Below, in pieces: positions 7,269-13,038 of a DNA stretch of 22,608 bases. The first letter of the stretch is position 1. Every line of letters begins with the position of its first letter. This DNA is from Candidatus Parcubacteria bacterium (lineage in GTDB: Bacteria > Patescibacteriota > Patescibacteriia > Patescibacteriales > UBA12075): positions 1 through 22,608 of the forward strand of contig JAGLJW010000021.1 of the NCBI GenBank assembly GCA_023142215.1, read 5' to 3'. Made by a program: the position numbers and the translations under genes. The notes under the pieces were generated by a model. The model had not been told where the DNA came from. It was given only the letters and a program-made list of their open reading frames with translations, and did no database searches.

Positions 7269-7296
7269 TTGACAAAAATTTATTTTTTGTTATCAT
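7269..7296 (+). promoter_or_regulatory. Promoter of the small-gene island, extended -10
   Basis: A perfect TTGACA (7269-7274), a 16-bp spacer and TATCAT (7291-7296) preceded by TG (7288-7289) form a strong extended -10 promoter. The expected start near 7303 is only about three bases before the ATG of leader peptide 1, so that message would be leaderless or nearly so. Confidence 0.75.
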
Positions 7297-7305
7297 TAAA
7301 ATAAT

Positions 7306-7386
7306 ATGAAAAAAGTTATTCTAACAATTTTAGCAACTATTGTATCTGTCTTAGGATTAGATATTATTATGTTGCAAAATAATTAG
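7306..7386 (+). CDS. Candidate leader peptide 1 (26 aa, hydrophobic)
   Basis: This 26-codon frame begins MKKVILTILATIVSV, continues with LGLDIIMLQNN and stops at TAG (7384-7386). Fourteen of its 26 residues are Ile, Leu, Val or Met (first Met included), giving one possible membrane span. Its start lies within a few bases of the predicted transcription start, with no room for a ribosome site. The last base of its stop codon is the first base of an antiterminator arm (7386-7394). That placement suggests a regulatory leader peptide rather than a protein made for its own sake. A small membrane peptide is the alternative reading. Whether it is translated is not known. Confidence 0.55.
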   Translation: MKKVILTILATIVSVLGLDIIMLQNN

Positions 7387-7447
7387 AGTGGCTTAAAAAA
7401 AATAAAAAAAATTGTTTGATGAAGCCACTCATGAGGAGTGGTTTTTT
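7386..7447 (+). promoter_or_regulatory. Attenuator 1: mutually exclusive antiterminator and terminator hairpins
   Basis: There are three segments. Segment 1, GAGTGGCTT (7386-7394), pairs perfectly (9 bp) with segment 2, AAGCCACTC (7422-7430). Segment 2 also pairs with segment 3, GAGTGG (7436-7441), around loop ATGAG, followed by TTTTTT (7442-7447), which is a textbook terminator. The 1:2 pairing excludes the 2:3 terminator. A ribosome at the leader peptide stop would cover segment 1 and favour termination. An absent or upstream-stalled ribosome would allow read-through to the genes at 7480 and 7638. Confidence 0.65.
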
Positions 7448-7479
7448 AGATTAGTCCTTTTTACAAGAGGTATATATTT

Positions 7480-7635
7480 ATGAGCACTAGAGGTTTAGGG
7501 CACTTGGCTGGTTTTGGAAAGAAAAAATATTACAAAGGAGGTGTTGAGGCCATTAAAAAGGAAGAAAGAGGAAGTTGTATAGATGAAGACGGGACAAGGT
7601 TTGTAGTAAAAATTAAAAATAAAAAGAGGCGTTAA
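7480..7635 (+). CDS. Small basic protein of unknown function (51 aa)
   Basis: The frame runs from ATG 7480 to TAA 7635, with AAGAGG (7465-7470) nine bases upstream as a clear ribosome site. The product starts MSTRGLGHLAGFGKKKYY and is strongly basic, ending VKIKNKKRR. It has a Gly-rich N-terminus, one Cys (33), and no membrane segment. I do not recognise the family. The next gene begins two bases after its stop, so the two are very likely translated from one message downstream of attenuator 1. The charge would suit nucleic acid or ribosome binding, but that is only inference. Confidence 0.65.
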   Translation: MSTRGLGHLAGFGKKKYYKGGVEAIKKEERGSCIDEDGTRFVVKIKNKKRR

Positions 7636-7637
7636 CA

Positions 7638-7865
7638 ATGGTAGATGAAAATGTTGGAGATGTAAGTGAACATGTAGTAGATTCTGAAATAACAGAACAA
7701 GGAAGTTTAGAATGGAGTAATAAAGCCGCCAAGAGAGTTTTAACAGGGAAAAGAGTTACAGGAATGTCAACAAAGCCTGGTTATAAACCTTTTCCTCTCA
7801 AGGGACCAATAAATAATAATCCTAATTCACCTGCACTTAAGAGTATCTCTGATTTTTCAAATTAG
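7638..7865 (+). CDS. Small hydrophilic protein of unknown function (75 aa)
   Basis: The product is 75 residues. The acidic N-terminal third is MVDENVGDVSEHVVDSEITE. The middle is basic (NKAAKRVLTGKRVTGMSTK, 28-46) and the tail is rich in proline and asparagine (GYKPFPLKGPINNNPNSPA). No signal peptide, membrane span or catalytic motif is seen, and much of it may be disordered. AGAGG (7625-7629) gives a ribosome site eight bases before the ATG, inside the end of the preceding gene. No family is recognised. It forms a pair with the 51-residue gene. Confidence 0.7.
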   Translation: MVDENVGDVSEHVVDSEITEQGSLEWSNKAAKRVLTGKRVTGMSTKPGYKPFPLKGPINNNPNSPALKSISDFSN

Positions 7866-7872
7866 CTATTAG

Positions 7873-7971
7873 CTATGTGATCCATAGTGAAAAAGTTATG
7901 TATTGAGCATATAGGTCGTTACCTCGCTTATATACTCGCAAGGAGAAAGATTACCATAATTATTTTTCTCC
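7873..7971 (+). other. Run of hairpins in the 7866-8017 spacer
   Basis: Three inverted repeats occur in a row: CTATG/CATAG (7873-7877 and 7883-7887), GAGCATATA with TATATACTC flanking GGTCGTTACC (about 7905-7937), and GGAGAAA/TTTCTCC (7942-7948 and 7965-7971). None has a T-tract, so a simple terminator is not evident. The stretch is less AT-biased than its surroundings and could be a structured leader or small RNA. No tRNA features such as a GTTCGA loop are present. Confidence 0.3.
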
Positions 7972-8017
7972 ACCTTTAAAACTTATTAGTTTATATATTA
8001 TTATTAAAAAATAAAAA

Positions 8018-8092
8018 ATGAATTTTCAAAGATTATCATATATTATTATTAGTTTGCTCATTATTATTGATGAGAGTTTTGTAAATCCTTGA
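8018..8092 (+). CDS. Candidate leader peptide 2 (24 aa, hydrophobic, ends Pro-stop)
   Basis: A 24-codon frame begins MNFQRLSYIIISLLIII and ends DESFVNP, with TGA at 8090-8092. The core is nearly all Ile and Leu. The final proline followed directly by a stop is notable because Pro-stop contexts slow termination and are used in regulatory peptides such as TnaC (which also has 24 residues). The stop codon overlaps the 5' arm of the antiterminator (8091-8098). No ribosome site precedes the ATG, and no convincing promoter was placed just upstream (a weak TTTAAA/TATTAT pair at 7975-8001 has a 15-bp spacer). It may be co-transcribed with the genes before it. Confidence 0.5.
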   Translation: MNFQRLSYIIISLLIIIDESFVNP

Positions 8093-8147
8093 AGATAAAA
8101 ATAATTTGTTAAAAAGTGATTATCTTTTAAGGAGAAGATAATTTTTT
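8091..8147 (+). promoter_or_regulatory. Attenuator 2: mutually exclusive hairpins before the 108-aa gene
   Basis: Segment 1, GAAGATAA (8091-8098), can pair with TTATCTTT (8120-8127). The same strand, as ATTATCTT (8119-8126), pairs perfectly with AAGATAAT (8135-8142) and is followed by T's to 8147, forming a terminator. The layout repeats that of attenuator 1: peptide stop codon at segment 1, competing hairpins, then a Shine-Dalgarno and a small gene. The arms are mostly A-T and the pairing is by eye. Confidence 0.55.
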
Positions 8148-8193
8148 AGTTCTTTAAAATTATGTATTACCAAAAATTCAAAGGAGAATAGCT

Positions 8194-8520
8194 ATGACGA
8201 TTTTGAACGGTGTTGTTGGCGGAATGGTTCCTGAAGAGGAAATGTTTATTGGAATGAACGAAGAAAGACAGTGGTCAGGGAAAAGTGTACCAAAAATTGA
8301 AAGAGGTGCAGAGTTTTTATCTGAAGAAGAATTAATGTTAGCTTTACCAGTTAATATGGCTGTAGTTGCCATTGATGAGTTTGGTAAAAAAGTTATTTTC
8401 AGTTCTAGATTGTTTGATATTAACAATCCTTATGATCTTGGGTTGCTAAGAGCGAATGAAGTAGGAGCTAAAATGCTTAATTATAACAACGTAGTTATTT
8501 ATAAAAAAAATAAAAAATAG
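8194..8520 (+). CDS. Conserved-looking small protein of unknown function (108 aa)
   Basis: The ATG is preceded by a strong ribosome site, AAAGGAG (8180-8186), which fixes the start. The 108-residue product mixes acidic and hydrophobic patches: VPEEEMFIGMNEERQWSGKSVP (12-33), FLSEEELMLALPVNMAVVAIDEFGKKVIFSSRLF (41-74), and a basic tail VVIYKKNKK. The AVVAIDEFGKKVIFSS part looks like paired beta strands, which suggests a folded, soluble protein. No signal peptide or known motif is seen and I do not recognise it. It sits alone between attenuator 2 and a strong terminator, so it is the end point of that control. Confidence 0.75.
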   Translation: MTILNGVVGGMVPEEEMFIGMNEERQWSGKSVPKIERGAEFLSEEELMLALPVNMAVVAIDEFGKKVIFSSRLFDINNPYDLGLLRANEVGAKMLNYNNVVIYKKNKK

Positions 8521-8537
8521 CTATATTATCAACACAG

Positions 8538-8574
8538 TTCTTGCAGTTTATAAAAAAAACTGCAAGAATTTTTT
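8538..8574 (+). terminator. Strong intrinsic terminator ending the small-gene island
   Basis: TTCTTGCAGTTT (8538-8549) and AAACTGCAAGAA (8557-8568) form a perfect 12-bp stem with a 7-base loop, followed by TTTTTT (8569-8574). Confidence 0.92.
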
Positions 8575-8586
8575 AATTTATATAAT

Positions 8587-8615
8587 TTGCAATTTTTATC
8601 TAATTCTATTATAAT
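8587..8615 (+). promoter_or_regulatory. Promoter of the DUF4012-mreB gene run
   Basis: TTGCAA (8587-8592), a 17-bp spacer and a perfect TATAAT (8610-8615) place the transcript start near 8622, about 27 bases before the ATG at 8649. It directly follows the terminator of the previous unit, so a new transcription unit begins here. Confidence 0.75.
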
Positions 8616-8648
8616 AAATAAATAATTTAGCTTAAGAATTATTTATGT

Positions 8649-10685
8649 ATGTTTAAAAAATCAAAATCAAAACATATTGATTTTATTAGTGTTTTTCATG
8701 AAATAGAGAATAAAGTTGAGAAAAAAATTAGTGAAATTTCATATATAAAGAAAAAGCGAAGGAGGAAGAATATTTTTCGTTTTATAAAATATTTTAGTGT
8801 ATGTACTGTAGTATTTTTTTTGTTAATATTAGTAGTCTTTTTGTTGAATTATGTTAATATCAAGTTTATTTATGAAAGTACCTTAAATGGTAAAGCAAAT
8901 ATTGAATCAGCTGTTTTTAGTGTGAAGAATAAAGATTATGAGTTGGCTATAAACCAGGCGAAACAAGCGAATAGACATTTTGATGAAGTTTTACAAAGAA
9001 TTGAAATATATAATAATAAATTTTTAGTACAACATTTGCCATTTTTACAGTCTCAAATTGATGATTTTGTTTATTTAGCTGATACTGCAAAAATATTATC
9101 TAATGTAGTAAATTGTTCGGCAAATTTTGGAAATAAATTAAATTCGACAATAAATAATCCTGAGAAAAGTTTTTCATTACTAACGAAAGATGAAAAGAAA
9201 AAAGTACTTGAATTTATATATAACAATTCTCAACAAATTGAAGGAATTAGAGATGAAACTGAATTGGCTTTAAATAATTTTCGTAAGATTAAATATGTTG
9301 GAGCTTTGTTATTTTTCAGGAATAAGATAAGTTGTTTTGAGGATTATTTGATTGAAGCTCATGAATTTTTAACTAAAGCAATTCCATTGTCTAAAATATT
9401 GCCTGAAATTTTAGGTTATCCTGAAAAGAGTTCTTTCTTGTTAATATTACAGAATAATGACGAGCTTAGACCGACAGGTGGATTCATTGGAACTTATGGT
9501 ATTCTTGAAGTTGAAAATAGTGATATTTTAAGATTGGATATACATGATGTTTATCATATGGATATGCCTGTTAAAGATTTGTTTTATGAGATGCCGCCAG
9601 AACCGATAAAGACATATTTAAAAACAGATCAATGGTTTATGCGGGATGCTAATTGGTCGCCAAATTGGCCAACAAGTGCAAAAAGAATAGAATGGTTTTA
9701 TGAAAACGAGAATGCTTTGCTTCCTGAGAAAGATCAAATAAATAAGTTTAATGATAAGTTTGATGGAGTTATTGGAATAACACCAGATTTTATTTCAAGT
9801 CTCCTTTCTGTTGTTGGTCCTATTACTATTGATAATGAGAAATATAATGAAGATAATTTTCATGATTTATTACAATATCAAGTTGAAAAAGGTTATATTC
9901 AAGAAGGTGTTTCATCTTGGCACAGAAAAGAAGTTATTGGTGATATTGTTAAAGAATTAAAAATAAAATTGTTTAATTTGGGACCACATGGAATTTATAA
10001 AGTAGCAAAAGTTGTAAATGAACATTTAGACAAAAAAGATATTTTGTTTTACGTTCAGGATGAAAATCTTCAAGAGTTAATCAGTGCTGAGAATTGGTCA
10101 GGTGAAGTAAAAGAAGTTGATTCGTCTAGTGATTATTTTATGGTAGTGGATGCTAATATGGGTTCATATAAAACAGACAGAGTTATTGATAGAAATATTA
10201 ATTATAAAGTTAATCAAGAAATTGATGGTCTTTATGCTGATTTAAAAATTAATTATGCTCATGGTGGTGATTTTGATTGGAAAACGACAACTTATAGAAC
10301 TTATACAAGGGTTTATGTGCCAAAAGGCAGTGAACTAATAAGAGCTGGTGGATTTAATAATAGTGAAAAAATTAGAGTTTATGACGAACTCGAAAAAACT
10401 GTTTTTGCTGTGTTTTTAACAGTTGAGCCTGGTGATATAGGTGGTTTGTATTTTCATTATAAATTACCAAGAACTATTTCTGATAATTTAGAGGCTAATC
10501 AATATGAGTTATTAGTTCAAAAGCAACCAGGAAATAATATTAAATTGCTCACAGTCGGTTTTAATTTTTTGGATCCAATTTCAGAGTTCACACCAACTGG
10601 TTTTTATGTATATAGAAGCAATAAAAATATTATTAAATGGGAGGTAGATTTGTTGACCGATAAAAAATTTATGATAAAGTTTTGA
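8649..10685 (+). CDS. DUF4012 family membrane-anchored protein
   Basis: The 678-residue product has a basic cytoplasmic N-terminus (KKKRRRK, 34-40) and a single membrane span (about 47-68). A helical region follows, then a large extracellular part. LLILQNNDELRPTGGFIGTYG at about 264-284 is the signature of DUF4012. The family is common in Patescibacteria and in some Gram-positives. Its function is not established, though it often lies near envelope or polysaccharide genes. Here mreB and a glycosyltransferase follow, which supports a cell-surface role. The upstream frame starting at 8645 stops at once, so ATG 8649 is the start. It ends in TGA, which argues against a recoded UGA in this genome. 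Confidence 0.88.
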   Translation: MFKKSKSKHIDFISVFHEIENKVEKKISEISYIKKKRRRKNIFRFIKYFSVCTVVFFLLILVVFLLNYVNIKFIYESTLNGKANIESAVFSVKNKDYELAINQAKQANRHFDEVLQRIEIYNNKFLVQHLPFLQSQIDDFVYLADTAKILSNVVNCSANFGNKLNSTINNPEKSFSLLTKDEKKKVLEFIYNNSQQIEGIRDETELALNNFRKIKYVGALLFFRNKISCFEDYLIEAHEFLTKAIPLSKILPEILGYPEKSSFLLILQNNDELRPTGGFIGTYGILEVENSDILRLDIHDVYHMDMPVKDLFYEMPPEPIKTYLKTDQWFMRDANWSPNWPTSAKRIEWFYENENALLPEKDQINKFNDKFDGVIGITPDFISSLLSVVGPITIDNEKYNEDNFHDLLQYQVEKGYIQEGVSSWHRKEVIGDIVKELKIKLFNLGPHGIYKVAKVVNEHLDKKDILFYVQDENLQELISAENWSGEVKEVDSSSDYFMVVDANMGSYKTDRVIDRNINYKVNQEIDGLYADLKINYAHGGDFDWKTTTYRTYTRVYVPKGSELIRAGGFNNSEKIRVYDELEKTVFAVFLTVEPGDIGGLYFHYKLPRTISDNLEANQYELLVQKQPGNNIKLLTVGFNFLDPISEFTPTGFYVYRSNKNIIKWEVDLLTDKKFMIKF

Positions 10686-10738
10686 TTATTATTAATGATC
10701 TGTTGTGAGATTTAATCTGAAATTTATTTTAATATGAT

Positions 10739-11746
10739 ATGTTTATAAAAAAAATAGGAATTGATTTAGGAACCACTTATACATTAGTTTATTTACCAAG
10801 AAGAGGAATTGTAATTAATGAACCATCGGTGGTAGCTGTTTCAATGACAGATAAAAAAATATTGGCTGTTGGAAATGAAGCTAAAGACATGCTTGGTAGA
10901 ACACCAGATTCTATAATTGCGGTTAAACCGCTCAAAGATGGTGTTATTGCGGATTATAGAACTACTGAAGCTATGATGCGTTATTTTATAAATAAGGCAA
11001 TTGGAGGTTTACGTTTATTTAGGCCTGAAGTGATGGTTGCAGTTCCAGCTGGAATTTCATCTACCGAAAGAAGGGCAGTGATAGATGCTACAATTGCGGC
11101 AGGAGCTAAGGCTGCATATATTATTAAAGAACCTGTAGCAGCTGCGATTGGAGCTGATATTCCTATTGGTTCAGCTTCTGGTCATATGATTATTGATATT
11201 GGAGGTGGAACAGCTGAAATGGCTGTTATTTCTCTTGGTGGAATTGTTGCAGCGCTTTCAGTTAGAGTTGGTGGAAATAAATTTGATGTTGCTATAATGG
11301 AACATATAAGGAGAAAATATAATCTTGCTATTGGGGAGAGAACTGCTGAAGATATTAAAATAAATATTGGTTCAGCTCTTTATCTGGAAGAAAAATTATC
11401 AATGGAAATTAAAGGGCGAGATTTATTGACTGGATTGCCTAGAAGTATAAATATTACTAGCAATAATATAACTGAAGCTTTGCAAAACGAGTTGGAAGCA
11501 ATTGTTGCAGCCGCAAAACAGGTGTTACATAAAACCCCACCTGAACTTTCAGCGGATATCATGGATAAAGGAATGGTTCTTTCTGGTGGTAGTTCTTTGC
11601 TTAGAAATATGGATCAATTATTATCAAGGACAACAGGTGTTCCTGCTTATGTGGCTGATGATTCATTATTATGTGTAGCCAAAGGAACAGGAATTGCACT
11701 TGATAATTTAGATAGTTACAAAAGAAGTATTTTGGCTACAAAATAA
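10739..11746 (+). CDS. mreB: Rod shape-determining protein MreB
   Basis: MreB is a bacterial actin that forms membrane-bound filaments guiding side-wall peptidoglycan synthesis. The 335-residue product has family length. It shows the phosphate-1 loop IGIDLGTTYTLVY (6-18), the INEPSVVAV stretch (27-35), PAGISSTERRAVIDA (103-117), the phosphate-2 loop IIDIGGGTAEMAVISLGGI (about 151-169) and the late GMVLSGGSSLLRNMDQLL motif. All nucleotide-binding elements look intact. mreC, mreD and rodA are not in the window. It is separated by 53 bases from the DUF4012 gene and by nine bases from the glycosyltransferase, so the three probably share a transcript. No Shine-Dalgarno is visible. Confidence 0.95.
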   Translation: MFIKKIGIDLGTTYTLVYLPRRGIVINEPSVVAVSMTDKKILAVGNEAKDMLGRTPDSIIAVKPLKDGVIADYRTTEAMMRYFINKAIGGLRLFRPEVMVAVPAGISSTERRAVIDATIAAGAKAAYIIKEPVAAAIGADIPIGSASGHMIIDIGGGTAEMAVISLGGIVAALSVRVGGNKFDVAIMEHIRRKYNLAIGERTAEDIKINIGSALYLEEKLSMEIKGRDLLTGLPRSINITSNNITEALQNELEAIVAAAKQVLHKTPPELSADIMDKGMVLSGGSSLLRNMDQLLSRTTGVPAYVADDSLLCVAKGTGIALDNLDSYKRSILATK

Positions 11747-11755
11747 ATTTTTTAT

Positions 11756-13036
11756 ATGATAATAGGCATTGATGCAAGTAGGGCTAATTTAGACCATAAG
11801 ACTGGAGTTGAGTGGTATTCTTATTATTTAATAAGATGGCTTGCGAAAGTTGATAGTAAAAATAGTTATATTTTGTATACAGATAAGCCCCTAGTCGGTG
11901 GTCTTTTAGATTTAAAAAATGAACAATATTTTGAAGAAGATGATAAAAATTTTAATGAAATAAAATATGATGAAAAAAACTTTCAAATTGTTGAAAGTCC
12001 TTTCGGAAATTTTAAAGCCAAAGTTCTAAAATGGCCATTTAGATTATTTTGGACACAGGGCAGATTATCTCTTGAAATGTTATTAAAACGACCTGATGTA
12101 TTATTTATACCTGCAAATATTTTACCATTAATTCATCCAAAAAAATCTATTGCAACTATTCATGATCTTGGGTTTGAAACTGCAACGTCATTTTATGATA
12201 ATGAAGAAATTCCTTTTAAAAGTTTAAAAAAAGTTATGTCATTTTTTATTAAATTATTAACTTTAAACAGGTATTGTGCAAACAAGCTTGAATATGTACG
12301 TTGGGCAACTAGATTTACTTATAGAAATGCAACAAAAATAATTACAGTTTCTGAATTTTCAAAGAATGAAATTATTAAATTTTATAAGAAGAACATTGAA
12401 AAAATAAAAGTAATTTACAATGGCTATAATAAATTACTTTATCAAGTTATTGATGATAAGAAAAGAATTGAAAATGTTAAGAATAAATATGGCATTGAAG
12501 GGGAATATATATTGTATGTCGGAAGGATAGAAAAAAAGAAGAATATTACTACCTTGATTGAGGCTTTTGCAGTTTATTGTAAACGTTATGAAGAATCAGA
12601 TTTAAAATTAGTTTTAGTTGGTATTGCTGGATTCGGTTATGATGAAATAATGTATTTAATTGCCGAGCATGATATCATCGATCAAGTTATTATATCAGGC
12701 TGGATACCCGAACAAAATTTACCGGAACTTTTCAATGGAGCTAAAATATTTATTTTTCCTTCTATGTATGAAGGATTTGGAATTCCTTTATTGCAAGCAA
12801 TGGCGTGTGGAGTCCCTGTACTTGCTTCTGATATCCCACCCACTGTAGAAATTGTTAATGACGCTGCATTGTTAATTAATCCAAAATCTTCTTTGTCTAT
12901 TTTTGAAGGAATTGAAGTATTAGTAAATAATCAAGAACTAAGAGAAAAATTTATAAAAAAAGGTTTTGAAGTAATTAAGAATTTTAGCTGGAAAAAGTGC
13001 GCGCAAGAAACATTAAAAGAAATAAATAATTTGTAG
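11756..13036 (+). CDS. GT4-family glycosyltransferase (GT-B fold)
   Basis: The 426-residue product transfers a sugar from an activated donor, probably in building a surface glycan; donor and acceptor cannot be told. The N-terminal Rossmann half starts MIIGIDASRANLDHKTGVEWY. The C-terminal donor-binding half begins near 250 with YILYVGRIEKKKNITTLIEAF (251-271) and contains MYEGFGIPLLQAMACGVPVLASD (337-359). The usual E-x7-E pair is Glu339 and Gln347, a variant in which the second acid is replaced by Gln. It sits nine bases after mreB and two bases before the S8 protease gene, which indicates a tight operon. Confidence 0.87.
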   Translation: MIIGIDASRANLDHKTGVEWYSYYLIRWLAKVDSKNSYILYTDKPLVGGLLDLKNEQYFEEDDKNFNEIKYDEKNFQIVESPFGNFKAKVLKWPFRLFWTQGRLSLEMLLKRPDVLFIPANILPLIHPKKSIATIHDLGFETATSFYDNEEIPFKSLKKVMSFFIKLLTLNRYCANKLEYVRWATRFTYRNATKIITVSEFSKNEIIKFYKKNIEKIKVIYNGYNKLLYQVIDDKKRIENVKNKYGIEGEYILYVGRIEKKKNITTLIEAFAVYCKRYEESDLKLVLVGIAGFGYDEIMYLIAEHDIIDQVIISGWIPEQNLPELFNGAKIFIFPSMYEGFGIPLLQAMACGVPVLASDIPPTVEIVNDAALLINPKSSLSIFEGIEVLVNNQELREKFIKKGFEVIKNFSWKKCAQETLKEINNL

Positions 13037-13038
13037 CT

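Noticed and set aside
7873..7971. tRNA or CRISPR array in the hairpin-rich spacer
   Set aside because: There is no cloverleaf or GTTCGA-type loop, and there are no evenly spaced direct repeats. No CRISPR array was seen anywhere in the window.
8178..8426. Minus-strand frame of 82 codons over the 108-aa gene
   Set aside because: The plus-strand gene has a strong Shine-Dalgarno and a terminator; the antisense frame has neither.
10683..10685. Possible recoding of UGA as glycine, as in some CPR lineages
   Set aside because: TGA ends the DUF4012 gene at a sensible length, glycines use GGN codons, and no gene needs TGA read-through.
12660..12848. Plus-strand frame of 62 codons within the glycosyltransferase gene
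   Set aside because: It is an out-of-frame shadow of the conserved GT4 domain.
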